Shown here piece after piece: positions 28,371 to 36,959 of a stretch of DNA of 64,000 bases (the stretch's first letter is position 1; every line of letters starts with the position of its first letter). The DNA is from Gillisia sp. Hel_I_86 (lineage in GTDB: Bacteria; Bacteroidota; Bacteroidia; Flavobacteriales; Flavobacteriaceae). The translations under genes were made by a program, and so were the position numbers. Where the stretch lies: positions 1,488,001 to 1,552,000 of the forward strand of contig NZ_VISE01000001.1 in the NCBI RefSeq assembly GCF_007827275.1, given 5' to 3'. The notes under the pieces are model-generated. The model did not search any database and had not been told where the DNA came from. It was given only the letters and a program-made list of their open reading frames with translations.

Positions 28371-29443
28371 AACAGCTTCATTTGCCCATCCTTATATTGC
28401 TCATGAAGTTCACAATTAAGTTTTGGCATCGCCCTGCCCGATAAATACTTTTTTCGAGCGATCTTGAATTGCTGTGATACCTGTTCTGCTATATTGCCGG
28501 AACCTTTCATTCGTCTACCAAACTCGCTATCGTTCAAATTCCCCCCATGGCATTCAGCAATTTGATGCAATACTTTTTCTGCCCTATCCGGCATTGCTTT
28601 TTTAATCCAATCTGTAAATATTCCTCCGATCGCTCCGTTCAAACGAACTATGGTATATCCAACTCCTAAGGCGCCGTTTTCAGCAATGGTTTTTACAAGT
28701 GGAATAATTTCATGACTATTAATTCCCGGAATAATGGGAGCCATCATTACATTTACAGGAATATCATTTGAGGCTAATAGGTTAAGGGTTTCCAATCTTT
28801 TTTTGATAGTTGCTGTTCTTGGTTCCAAGAGCCTTCGAGTTTCTTCATTTAAAGAGGTGATGGAAAGATGTACTTGGACTAAATTGTCTTTTGCCAATTC
28901 CTTCAATAAATCCAAATCCCGAAGCACCAAGGAGTTTTTGGTGATTATCCCCACTGGATGTTTGAATTTCAAGAACGTTTTAAGAAGTTGTCTGGTAATC
29001 TCCAATTTCTTTTCGATAGGCTGATAGCAATCTGTATTTCCCGATAATACAATTGGAGCCGCCTTCCATCTTGGACTTTGTAGTTTTTTTGCCAGAAGTT
29101 CTACCGAATTTCTTTTTACCAGAATTTTTTGTTCAAAATCCAATCCGGCGCCAAAGCCCCAATATTCGTGGGAATTTCTTGCATAACAATAGATACAACC
29201 ATGTTCACACCCTTGATACGGATTTAAAGAATAGCCCATTCCAACATCTGGGCTCATCACTTTATTCACGATCGTTTTTGGAAAAGTATCTATGAGGACT
29301 GTTTTGGAATTGGTTGCTTCATCTCCTTCAACAGCACAATAATTAAGAAAATCTGAGCGTAGCTCGTGACTATGCGCATCAAATTTGTTCGAAACATTTA
29401 ATTGAGCACCTCTTCCCTTTATATATTCCTTTTCAAAAGCCAT
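28367..29443 (-). CDS. PA0069/Rv2578c-like radical SAM protein
   Basis: This 358-residue protein has the radical SAM iron-sulfur motif CxxxCxxC in GCEHGCIYCYARN (C79, C83, C86). The N-terminal SPDVGMGYSLNPYQGCEHG and the middle PVNVMMAPIIPGIN are typical of the spore photolyase-related group annotated PA0069. The reaction is unknown. It is monocistronic, facing the nuclease gene and ending within its stop region. Confidence 0.92.
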   Translation of the reverse strand: MAFEKEYIKGRGAQLNVSNKFDAHSHELRSDFLNYCAVEGDEATNSKTVLIDTFPKTIVNKVMSPDVGMGYSLNPYQGCEHGCIYCYARNSHEYWGFGAGLDFEQKILVKRNSVELLAKKLQSPRWKAAPIVLSGNTDCYQPIEKKLEITRQLLKTFLKFKHPVGIITKNSLVLRDLDLLKELAKDNLVQVHLSITSLNEETRRLLEPRTATIKKRLETLNLLASNDIPVNVMMAPIIPGINSHEIIPLVKTIAENGALGVGYTIVRLNGAIGGIFTDWIKKAMPDRAEKVLHQIAECHGGNLNDSEFGRRMKGSGNIAEQVSQQFKIARKKYLSGRAMPKLNCELHEQYKDGQMKLF

Positions 29444-29934
29444 AAATCAAAAATATGGAAAATATCCTTTTTAACGGATATATTCCATATTAAATTTCAG
29501 AGGTCAGTAGACAAACACATATCTAAATAAGATGATTATCCTGTTAATAATCAGTATTTTAATCTTTACCACAATGTCAGTTCGAGATCCGTGATAAAAA
29601 AATTATCCAGTGTAGGAAATTGACGTGTTTTTTATATAAGCTGATGGGATGCTGAAACAAGTTCAGCATGACGACAATTCCGTATCGTCACCCTGAACTG
29701 GTTTCAGGATCCTGGATTCACAAATAAATAAAAACACGTCAATGGTAGCGCAGTCGAGAACTCTTCGTCCTCTAAATAAAGGTTTCGACTACGCTCAACC
29801 TGACAGATAGCGACATTGATAAATTAACTATCTACTGACCTCCATTAAATTTATTGGTTCAATATGGCTGAAAACGTAGCTTTTCAGTTCCAAACTTCAA
29901 CACAATATGACAACCTAAAATGAGCTAGGACTTT
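29444..29934. other. 490 bp intergenic region with MITE-like copy A and REP-like repeats
   Basis: No gene is visible. It contains the 161 bp mobile-like repeat (29587-29747) inserted in a REP-like unit. The two halves of the host repeat are GTCAGTTCGAG on the left and CGCAGTCGAGAACTC on the right. A further REP-like block follows at about 29766-29807 (TTTCGACTACGCTCAACCTGACAG). The flanking genes run in the same direction. Confidence 0.6.
29587..29747 (+). repeat. MITE-like dispersed element, copy A (161 bp)
   Basis: This unit runs from ATCCGTGATAAAA to CGTCAATGGTA. Its 123 bp core (29620-29742) is bounded by perfect 13 bp inverted repeats TTGACGTGTTTTT and AAAAACACGTCAA. Inside are two hairpins, GATGCTGAA..TTCAGCATG and ACCCTGAA..TTTCAGGAT. 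Copy B (61906-62066) is nearly identical, and copy C (32943-33104) is inverted. No transposase is inside, so any movement would need one supplied in trans. Confidence 0.75.
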
Positions 29935-30840
29935 TTAAAACTTATGGTTGATCCCAAGTCCGAATACTTCTCTAATTTGAAAAGCACCAACGGTATTGTC
30001 ATCATAAATCGCTTGGAAGATCACGTTTGCAGAAAGATATTTGTTGATGCTCATTTCTATATTCAATAAATAGTCGATATCAACATTTTCAGGCTTATCA
30101 AGGTAATTAGAGTATAAATTTAAGGTATGCTCTGCGGTTACGTTCTCTAACAAGAACATTTTTGCATACACCCCAATAGATGCTCCAAACTCAAACCGGG
30201 TAGATTTTCCTTCATCTACTCCAAAATAATCTCCATCTACATATCCTGGAACGGTTGTGAATTTATCGTCTACAAAAATAAGTCTGGCAGTTGCCGGAGC
30301 TATATTCACACTTAAGTGTTCGTTATATTTCCAAAGCATTCCGGGGCCCGTTTGCAAATATCCGGGAGATAAAAAGTGCGTGGTTTCAGTTCTTATGGTT
30401 TCACCTGTTTCAGCATCTTCGCTAAAATCATATCCTTTGGCTAATTGTGACCTGAAATTCAAGAAATAGGAATAATACCATTTTGATTCTTGAATCTGTT
30501 TTCCAGCAATCGAATTGAATTCTATCCTATCACTGGTCTTTCTTGTAAATTCGTCATCTTTCACTTTAGTAAGGCCATAATTGGCAAGAATCCTATTGTC
30601 CCAAGTAAAATCGTTCATTCTATAGTTGAAATCGTAATTCAGGGTTAAATTCCCTGAGATACTGGATGTTCCACCCCCTGTCCATTCTTTGTTGAAAGCA
30701 GACTGGTTAAACAACAATTGGATATTCCCATTTTTGGACCAACCATTAGGTGGCACATCTTGTTCTTTTTTGTCTTGAGCGTTTACAGTTGAAGCAGTAA
30801 CAAATACAAATACTGTTAAAGCAAGTAATAATTTCTTCAT
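29935..30840 (-). CDS. DUF3078 outer-membrane-type protein
   Basis: This 301-residue exported protein (start chosen at 30840 for a clean MKKLLLALTVFVFV signal ending at VNAQ) is rich in alternating aromatic and polar strands, as expected for a beta-barrel. The features WTGGGTSSISGNLTLNYDFNY near 50-70 and the final FGLGINHKF are typical of the Bacteroidota DUF3078 family. The function is unknown. It follows the DUF2480 gene by five bases in one operon. Confidence 0.88.
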   Translation of the reverse strand: MKKLLLALTVFVFVTASTVNAQDKKEQDVPPNGWSKNGNIQLLFNQSAFNKEWTGGGTSSISGNLTLNYDFNYRMNDFTWDNRILANYGLTKVKDDEFTRKTSDRIEFNSIAGKQIQESKWYYSYFLNFRSQLAKGYDFSEDAETGETIRTETTHFLSPGYLQTGPGMLWKYNEHLSVNIAPATARLIFVDDKFTTVPGYVDGDYFGVDEGKSTRFEFGASIGVYAKMFLLENVTAEHTLNLYSNYLDKPENVDIDYLLNIEMSINKYLSANVIFQAIYDDNTVGAFQIREVFGLGINHKF

Positions 30841-30845
30841 TCTAT

Positions 30846-31358
30846 CTAAGCGTTTTTGTTTTTGAACAATGGTACAGAAGAGCAAGCTTCCCCATATAAG
30901 ATACTTTTTGCAATAGGTTGCAATTTTTCAATCAATAATAAATATGCGTTTTGAGGTACTGGTTTATGGGAACAACCTTTTACAATAATCGGCTTTCCCT
31001 TCAATGCTGAAACATCCAGATCTTTGATAATTTCAGTATAAAGGATAGTTTCCAATATGTCCAGATCTCCGGTTACTACTTTTTTTGCAACAGGGCTTAA
31101 ATAAGTAGAAAGCAGCATGTATGCCCAGGCCGGAATTATAGCGTCGGTAGTACAAGTTAAAGCCACAAATTTATCCTGATATTGGCTCCAATCGTGTGCT
31201 AGCGCCTTTTCCCTGAAAACAGCTTCTCTTAACACCAAACCTTCCAGTAACCAATCTTTAATGTCTAATAAGACGCGTTCACCCTGCGGGTAAAAATCCT
31301 CGAGATCGAAGGTTACCAGCTTGCTATTTGCAACTCTATTTATTATTTCTGTAGACAT
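30846..31358 (-). CDS. DUF2480 family protein
   Basis: This 170-residue cytoplasmic protein starts with MSTEIINRVANSKLVTFDLE. The family is restricted to Bacteroidota and often lies beside Fe-S or SUF genes. Motifs seen are CTTDAIIPAWAYMLL near 96 and the C-terminal KGCSHKPVPQNAYL with a conserved Cys and His. The position directly downstream of sufE-sufT suggests a role linked to iron-sulfur assembly, but this is inference. I chose the ATG at 31358 over upstream in-frame starts because the family N-terminus begins there. Confidence 0.88.
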   Translation of the reverse strand: MSTEIINRVANSKLVTFDLEDFYPQGERVLLDIKDWLLEGLVLREAVFREKALAHDWSQYQDKFVALTCTTDAIIPAWAYMLLSTYLSPVAKKVVTGDLDILETILYTEIIKDLDVSALKGKPIIVKGCSHKPVPQNAYLLLIEKLQPIAKSILYGEACSSVPLFKNKNA

Positions 31359-31469
31359 GGTCTTTATTATAAAATTCGATATTAAAAATAAAGGAATCAT
31401 GTACCTAGGTACAAACCTGAAAAGAAGTCCCCGAGAATAATTAATGTGGGAGGAATACTTTTAACATTC

Positions 31470-31500
31470 AGGCGGGTTAAACCCTCAATGAGGCTTAAAG
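31470..31500. repeat. Dispersed 3'-end repeat (family 2), short copy
   Basis: GCGGGTTAAACCCTCAATGAGG overlaps the end of the sufT gene. The core ACCCTCAATGAGG recurs at 34550-34562 and, inverted, at 46-59, each at the 3' end of a gene. Confidence 0.55.
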
Positions 31501-31818
31501 CATTCCCAACTCTAGTTTTGCTTCCTCACTCATTAAATCCTGAGTCCAGGGCGGATCGAAAGTGATCTCCACTTCACAGTCCTTGACAGTGTCCAAAGAC
31601 CTCACCCTATCTTCTACTTCTTTTGGCAAACTTTCTGCAACTGGACAATTAGGAGTGGTAAGCGTCATTAAAATTTTAACGTCGTAATCTGTATTTACCA
31701 TCACGTCGTAGATAAGTCCCAATTCGTAAATATCTACCGGGATCTCTGGATCGTAGATCGTTTTTAAAACCCGCACTATTGTTTCCCCCAATTCCTGAGT
31801 GTTTATTTCTGTTTCCAT
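31495..31818 (-). CDS. sufT: SufT-like DUF59 iron-sulfur assembly protein
   Basis: This 107-residue MIP18/DUF59 domain protein assists maturation of Fe-S clusters. It has the family DPEIPVDIYELGLIYDV stretch at about 24-40 and the conserved cysteine in LTTPNCPVAESLP. A second family motif, VEITFDPPWTQDLMS, is near the C-terminus. It starts one base after the sufE stop, so the two are co-expressed. Confidence 0.93.
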   Translation of the reverse strand: METEINTQELGETIVRVLKTIYDPEIPVDIYELGLIYDVMVNTDYDVKILMTLTTPNCPVAESLPKEVEDRVRSLDTVKDCEVEITFDPPWTQDLMSEEAKLELGML

Positions 31819-31819
31819 C

Positions 31820-32242
31820 TTAATCTAATTGTGTTTGATATGCGATTGCATACATTTTTAATTGCTTTATCATACTAACCAAACCATTTGCTCTTGTGGG
31901 CGAAAGATGCTCTTTTAGCCCTATTTCATCTATAAACTTAGTGTCTGCATCTAAAATATCTGAAGGATGCTGATTGGAATAGGCACGAACAAGAATAGCC
32001 ACAATTCCTTTGGTAATAATAGCATCGCTATCTGCTGTAAAAACAAGTTTATCTCCTTCTAATACGGCATGAACCCAAACTTTACTTTGGCAACCTTTTA
32101 TCAAATTTTCTTCAACTTTGTATTTTTCATCTATTAAAGGTAACGACTTTCCTAGCTCGATCATATATTCATAACGCTGCATCCAGTCGTCGAACATGGA
32201 AAATTCATCTACGATCTCCTCTTGTATTTCCTTTATGGTCAT
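31820..32242 (-). CDS. sufE: Cysteine desulfuration protein SufE
   Basis: SufE accepts sulfur from SufS and passes it to the SufBCD scaffold. The acceptor cysteine lies in LIKGCQSKVWV near residue 51. I chose the ATG at 32242 (140 residues) because the promoter -7 box at 32258-32265 leaves no room for upstream starts. The gene is followed by sufT in an operon distinct from the main suf cluster. Confidence 0.95.
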   Translation of the reverse strand: MTIKEIQEEIVDEFSMFDDWMQRYEYMIELGKSLPLIDEKYKVEENLIKGCQSKVWVHAVLEGDKLVFTADSDAIITKGIVAILVRAYSNQHPSDILDADTKFIDEIGLKEHLSPTRANGLVSMIKQLKMYAIAYQTQLD

Positions 32243-32257
32243 TCCTGTGATTTTATG

Positions 32258-32288
32258 CAAAAGTACAATAACAAGATGTGCTATTCAA
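32258..32288 (-). promoter_or_regulatory. Promoter of sufE-sufT operon
   Basis: On the minus strand, a -33 TTG (32286-32288) is followed after 20 bases by TACTTTTG (32258-32265), a full TAnnTTTG match at standard spacing. The predicted start gives a very short leader before the ATG at 32242. The -33 element lies inside the last codons of the upstream gene. Confidence 0.7.
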
Positions 32289-32712
32289 CTGTTTCCCCCA
32301 ATCTTAGTATAGCTTTAACCAATGGTTTGATCTCGCTTGGAGGGTTGCCATGATCGAAGGAATTGGATTTGTAAACCTTGTCCCCCATCTTAATAGTTAG
32401 AATCGCATGTGCAGCTCCATCAAAGGTTCTTTTATTACTTGGTGGTTTTAACTTATTGATATTAGGGACATCTATTTCTTCCATTTTTTCCATGAGGTTT
32501 TCCCAGTCCTTAGAGGTCGTTTTTTCTGAAGCCTTGGTTTCTGTGCCCATATTTTTAACCACTTTTACCTCTTCTTTGTTCAACGTGCAACTAGTTCTAG
32601 AGCCACGAGTGATCGTTTCATATGTGAAACTGATGTCTTTCTCCTGCTCATTGTTTTGAGAACAGGTTTCAGCAATTAAAATGGGGAATAGAAGAATGAA
32701 TATAAATTTCAT
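32281..32712 (-). CDS. Small exported hypothetical protein
   Basis: This 143-residue protein has an N-terminal hydrophobic signal (FIFILLFPILIAET) followed by C17, a non-ideal lipobox. I do not recognise a domain. The mature part is charged, with ISFTYETITRGSRTSCTL near the start and a C-terminal IKPLVKAILRLGETVE. It lies upstream of sufE and hosts part of the sufE promoter in its last codons. An unlinked function is possible. Confidence 0.7.
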   Translation of the reverse strand: MKFIFILLFPILIAETCSQNNEQEKDISFTYETITRGSRTSCTLNKEEVKVVKNMGTETKASEKTTSKDWENLMEKMEEIDVPNINKLKPPSNKRTFDGAAHAILTIKMGDKVYKSNSFDHGNPPSEIKPLVKAILRLGETVE

Positions 32713-33177
32713 AATATATGGTTTTGAGTAGAAATCGTTAAAATTGAAGAGGTAAAATACGAAAACTTAAGATGTTTGATTACCGCTATTTAAATATTTT
32801 GAAACAGGGCTGTTTAAGGCTAATAATAAAATTGATATGTATATCCGTAAAGTATCCTAAAATGATAAATAACGTCATTCTGAACTTGGTTCAGAATCAT
32901 ATAACACTAAGCAATATAGTAAATTGAGACCCTGAAATAAATTACCATTGACGTATTTTTATTTATTTGTGAATCCAAGACCCTGAAACCAGTTCAGGGT
33001 GACGATGGGGAATTGTCGTCATGCTGAACTTGTTTCAGCATCTCATAAGCTTCTATGAAAAATTCGTTAATTCCCTACGCTGGCTAATTTTTTTTATCAG
33101 GGGTCTCAGGGTGACGAAACAACTATAGGACATAAAGCGGATACACAAAAAATTGCTAAATATTGCTGCCATTAATG
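32713..33177. other. 465 bp intergenic region with MITE-like copy C and outer repeat
   Basis: No gene was found. A 161-162 bp element in inverted orientation lies at 32943-33104. Its surroundings match the surroundings of copy B: a left block (about 32846-32880, AATGATAAATAACGTCATTC), a middle block (TAGTAAATTGAGACCCTGAAA, about 32918-32938) and a right block (GACGAAACAACTAT, about 33112-33125). Confidence 0.6.
32943..33104 (-). repeat. MITE-like dispersed element, copy C (inverted, 162 bp)
   Basis: Reads in the opposite direction to copies A and B. Core is 123 bp (32948-33070), with one end TTGACGTATTTTT (one mismatch from the consensus) and the other end decayed to AAAAATTCGTTAA. The internal hairpins (ACCCTGAA..TTCAGGGT and ATGCTGAAC..TTTCAGCAT) are kept. 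The element sits within a palindromic GAGACCCTGAAA..TCAGGGTGACG host repeat. Confidence 0.72.
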
Positions 33178-34416
33178 CTACTGAAGCATCATTTTTGCCT
33201 TTTTCACGGCTGCAATAAAGGAATCCACCTCTTTAAAAGTATTGTAAAAAGAGAAACTTGCGCGAACGGTTCCGGGAATTTTGTAGAAATCCATAACTGG
33301 CTGTGCGCAATGGTGACCGGTACGAACGGCAATCCCCAATTTATCTACGATTGTGCCTATATCGTAAGGGTGAAGTCCTTCAATATTGAAAGAAATTACC
33401 GAGGTTTTATTTTTTGAAGTCCCGTAAATCTTTACTCCTTTAATTTTGAGAAGTTCTTTGGTGGCATATTCAAGCAACTGATGCTCATAGGAAGCAATGT
33501 TCTTAAATCCTATTGCATTCATGTAATCCAGTGCAGCTCCAAAAGCGATTCCGCCACAGATATTGGGTGTTCCGGCTTCAAATTTATGCGGAAGCTCGGC
33601 GTAGGTTGTTTTTTCAAAAGAAACCGTTGCTATCATTTCGCCACCCCCTTGGTAAGGAGGCAGTCTATTTAGCCATTTTTCTTTTCCGTACAATATTCCA
33701 ATTCCTGTTGGGCCACACATTTTATGGGCAGAAACCACATAGAAATCGACATCTAAAGCTTGTAGATCAGCTTTAATATGTGGAGCAGCTTGTGCTCCAT
33801 CAACAAGAACAGCGGCACCCGCTTTATGGGCGGCTTCAATTATTTCTTCAATAGGATTAACGGTTCCAAGTGCATTGGAGACATGGTTCACAAAAACCAT
33901 TTTCGTCTTAACAGAAAGTAATTTATGAAAAGCAACCATATCCAATTCGCCATCTTGGGTCATGGGAATTACTTGAAGTTTAGCTCCAGTTTTTTCACAA
34001 AGCATCTGCCAGGGCACAATATTGGAGTGGTGTTCCAATGCTGAAACTATTACTTCATCTCCTTTTTTCAACTCTTGTGCAAATCCATTAGCTACCAGGT
34101 TAATTCCATGAGTTGTACCCGATGTAAAGATGATCTCGTGGGAATTGGCCACATTAAAATGCTGCTGGATCTTCTTTCTGGCAGTCTCGTACTTATCTGT
34201 AGCTTCTTGAGAAAGACTGTGCACTCCCCTGTGGATATTCGCGTTGTAATTGGAATAATAATCTACAATTACATCTATCACCTGCTGTGGGGTTTGCGAA
34301 GTAGCTGCGTTATCTAAATAAACCAAAGGGTATCCATTTACTTCTCTTTTCAAGATTGGAAAATCCAAACGGATAGTTTCTATATCTAATGGCAATTTAC
34401 TGGCAACAGCTTTCAT
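33178..34416 (-). CDS. sufS: Cysteine desulfurase SufS
   Basis: SufS is a PLP enzyme that takes sulfur from cysteine for iron-sulfur assembly. The PLP lysine is in VVSAHKMCGPTGIGILYG and the catalytic cysteine in RTGHHCAQPVM. Family length is met with 412 residues from the ATG at 34416. The extended N-terminal DNAATSQTP is typical. It is the last gene of the main suf operon, separated from sufD by a 146 bp repeat-bearing gap. Confidence 0.97.
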   Translation of the reverse strand: MKAVASKLPLDIETIRLDFPILKREVNGYPLVYLDNAATSQTPQQVIDVIVDYYSNYNANIHRGVHSLSQEATDKYETARKKIQQHFNVANSHEIIFTSGTTHGINLVANGFAQELKKGDEVIVSALEHHSNIVPWQMLCEKTGAKLQVIPMTQDGELDMVAFHKLLSVKTKMVFVNHVSNALGTVNPIEEIIEAAHKAGAAVLVDGAQAAPHIKADLQALDVDFYVVSAHKMCGPTGIGILYGKEKWLNRLPPYQGGGEMIATVSFEKTTYAELPHKFEAGTPNICGGIAFGAALDYMNAIGFKNIASYEHQLLEYATKELLKIKGVKIYGTSKNKTSVISFNIEGLHPYDIGTIVDKLGIAVRTGHHCAQPVMDFYKIPGTVRASFSFYNTFKEVDSFIAAVKKAKMMLQ

Positions 34417-34476
34417 ACAGGACACAATTTTATTCTTAAGAATTCAAAACTTAAAGTTTGTTCCCAATTAGAGAAC

Positions 34477-34568
34477 TTCGGGGCAAGCCCACGAGCTAAG
34501 AATGGGAAAACACTTTTAAAAATTTGAGGCAAGCCTCGCTGAATTAAACCCTCAATGAGGGATTAAAG
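34477..34568. repeat. Dispersed 3'-end repeat (family 2), copy 2
   Basis: Shows the same block order as the copy at 34-155: CTTCGGGG, GCCCACGAG, an AAAATT stretch, then ACCCTCAATGAGGGATTAAA. It spans the end of sufD and includes its stop codon. CCTCAATGAGG is palindromic. Confidence 0.6.
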
Positions 34569-35879
34569 ATCAAAACCTAAATTCACTCCTAACTTAAGTG
34601 CGATTTGATGTGTTATTCTTTTTTTTATTTCCGGAATTTTCACACTTTCCATAACATTATTGGCAAAAGCGTACATTAGAAGGGCACGAGCTTCTTTTAA
34701 AGGAATTCCTCTGGAACGCAAATAGAACAATGATTCTTCATCCAATTGCCCAATAGTACAACCATGACTACATTTAACATCATCTGCAAAAATCTCCAAT
34801 TGGGGCTTAGAGTTGATAGTTGCCTTATTGTCCATTAGAATATTGTTGTTGGACTGGAACGCATTGATCTTTTGTGCTTCTTTATCCACTAGGACCCTTC
34901 CGTTAAAAACTCCGGTAGAAGTATCGGCGAAAATGCCTTTATAATCTTGGTGGCTTTCGCAATTGGGCGAAGTATGATGAACCAAGGTGTTGTGATCTAC
35001 ATGTTGCTTCCCTTCAATTATTGTTATTCCCTTTAACGTAGATTCAGCACGTTCTCCTTTTTGATAAAAATTCAAATTGTTCCGGGTCAATTTTCCCCCG
35101 AAAGAAAAGGTATGCATAAAGCAATTACTTTCTTCTTTCTGCTCTACAAAGGTATTGTCTATCAACGAAGCAGAATCCCTGTCGTTCTGGATCTTGTAAT
35201 AATCTACAATGGCACGTTTTTCAGCATAGATCTCGGTAACAGAATTGGTGAGTACCGGGTGGTCTGTTAAACTTTGATGCCTTTCTATAATTTGAACTTG
35301 GGAATTTTCTCCCACCACAATTAAATTTCTGGGCTGAACCAGTAAAGCCGATTCGTTCCCTGTTGAAAAATTGATTATTTGAATGGGCTTGTCTGCCGAT
35401 TTATTCTGGCGGATATGAATAAATGCACCTTCCTTGGAAAAAGCGGTGTTTAGCGCATTTAGCCCACTGTTTTTGGGCACTATCTTGTTGAAATAGGTGT
35501 CTATAATTGGCTTGTACTTAGATATGTTCAATGCCGAGGACATTAAGCAAACATCTATTTTATCGTGTGTGGTTTCCGATAGATGGGAGGAGTGTATACC
35601 ATCTATAAAGATCAATTTATAGGAGTCTATATCGTTAATCAGGTACTTTTTAATATCCTTATATTCTATAACATCTTCCTTTTTTGGGAAAACGCTATAA
35701 TCATATTTCAATACCGAATTTAAAGAAGTGTATTTCCAAGCTTCATCCTTTTTAGAGGGAAAGCCTATGGTTTCAAATTCCTTAATAGCATTGCTCCTTA
35801 ATTGATGTATATCTGTATCCACATCGAAAGCCTCTTCAAAAGCCATAAAAGAGGATACTAATTTATCTTTTAATTCCAT
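34563..35879 (-). CDS. sufD: SufD, Fe-S cluster assembly scaffold subunit
   Basis: SufD partners with SufB and SufC in the SufBCD scaffold. The 438-residue protein (start chosen at 35879) shows the SufD-type beta-helix and the C-terminal CSHGCTIGQLDEESLFYLRSRG with conserved Cys, His and Glu. It lies between sufC and sufS. It is followed by the family 2 repeat that includes its own stop codon. Confidence 0.96.
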   Translation of the reverse strand: MELKDKLVSSFMAFEEAFDVDTDIHQLRSNAIKEFETIGFPSKKDEAWKYTSLNSVLKYDYSVFPKKEDVIEYKDIKKYLINDIDSYKLIFIDGIHSSHLSETTHDKIDVCLMSSALNISKYKPIIDTYFNKIVPKNSGLNALNTAFSKEGAFIHIRQNKSADKPIQIINFSTGNESALLVQPRNLIVVGENSQVQIIERHQSLTDHPVLTNSVTEIYAEKRAIVDYYKIQNDRDSASLIDNTFVEQKEESNCFMHTFSFGGKLTRNNLNFYQKGERAESTLKGITIIEGKQHVDHNTLVHHTSPNCESHQDYKGIFADTSTGVFNGRVLVDKEAQKINAFQSNNNILMDNKATINSKPQLEIFADDVKCSHGCTIGQLDEESLFYLRSRGIPLKEARALLMYAFANNVMESVKIPEIKKRITHQIALKLGVNLGFDL

Positions 35880-35927
35880 TGTGTACAATTCAAGTTTTCT
35901 CTGCCTTTGGCAGGTATCAAGGGTCAA

Positions 35928-36170
35928 GTTTTAAACGTTGCACCTTGAATTTTTTTTTTTTAAATATGATATGAAACCGGCAATTTTTTGCTCAGCCTTT
36001 CACAATCATTTTTTAATCACTCATTGAGAGCTTGACCCACCAGAACAGCTGGGCAGGTTCCCAGTTTCAATAGCTATTGGGGTGATTCGAATTTTTTGAT
36101 TGGCAGCCATGATTTTATAAATTTATCGATATGAGTTTTAACGTTCTCAGGCCTCAATCCTCAAACCTTT
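35928..36170. other. 243 bp gap between sufC and sufD
   Basis: The region is long for an operon-internal gap and is AT-rich with two T-tracts. It contains AAGGGTCAAGTTTTAAACG and TTGCACCTTGAATTTT, resembling the sequence next to the four-helix-bundle genes, and a CTCATTGAGAGC block like family 2 repeats. No open frame longer than a few dozen codons looks real. This may be the scar of a lost insertion. Confidence 0.4.
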
Positions 36171-36923
36171 TTATACCGTTTTTTCTTGTTTCACCCAGTC
36201 ATACCCTTTTTCTTCCAATTCGTAAGCCAATTCTTTTGTGCCGGATTTCACGATTTTACCATCTACAATTACATGTACAAAATCTGGAACTATGTAATCC
36301 AATAAACGTTGGTAATGCGTGATCAATAAAACCGCATTATCTTCGTTTCTAAGTTTGTTCACACCGTTGGCGACAACTTTGAGCGCATCGATATCCAATC
36401 CTGAATCGGTTTCATCCAAAATTGCCAACTTAGGATTTAAAATTGCCATCTGGAAAATCTCATTCCTCTTTTTCTCTCCTCCAGAAAACCCTTGATTTAG
36501 GGATCGGGACAAGAATTTACGGTCTATTTCCAATAATTCAGATTTATCACGAATTAATTTCAACATGTCCTTTGCAGGCATATCATCCAATCCTTGAGCT
36601 TTTCTATGCGCATTGATAGATGCCTTAATGAAATTTGTTACTGAAACGCCAGGAATCTCAACTGGGTACTGAAAAGACAAGAAAATACCTCTGTGAGCCC
36701 TTTCTTCAGGATCGAGGTCTGAAAGATCTTCTCCTTCAAACAAGATTTCCCCACCTGTCATCGCGTACTCTTCCTTACCAGCAATTACAGAAGAGAGCGT
36801 ACTCTTTCCAGAACCATTAGGTCCCATGATAGCATGGACTTCTCCCGGATTAATTTCCAGATTTATTCCTTTAAGGATTTCTTTATCCTCTATATTGGCC
36901 CGTAAATTTTTTATTTTAAGCAT
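36171..36923 (-). CDS. sufC: SufC, Fe-S cluster assembly ATPase
   Basis: SufC is the ABC-type ATPase that drives SufBCD. It has Walker A MGPNGSGKSTLSSVIAG, signature SGGEKKRNEIFQM and Walker B LAILDETDSGLDIDAL, the usual SufC set. The 250-residue length is normal. The gene starts 36 bases after the suf lipoprotein gene. Confidence 0.97.
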   Translation of the reverse strand: MLKIKNLRANIEDKEILKGINLEINPGEVHAIMGPNGSGKSTLSSVIAGKEEYAMTGGEILFEGEDLSDLDPEERAHRGIFLSFQYPVEIPGVSVTNFIKASINAHRKAQGLDDMPAKDMLKLIRDKSELLEIDRKFLSRSLNQGFSGGEKKRNEIFQMAILNPKLAILDETDSGLDIDALKVVANGVNKLRNEDNAVLLITHYQRLLDYIVPDFVHVIVDGKIVKSGTKELAYELEEKGYDWVKQEKTV

Positions 36924-36959
36924 GTGTTTATTATATTTTTTCCGTGAAAACCGGATAAA

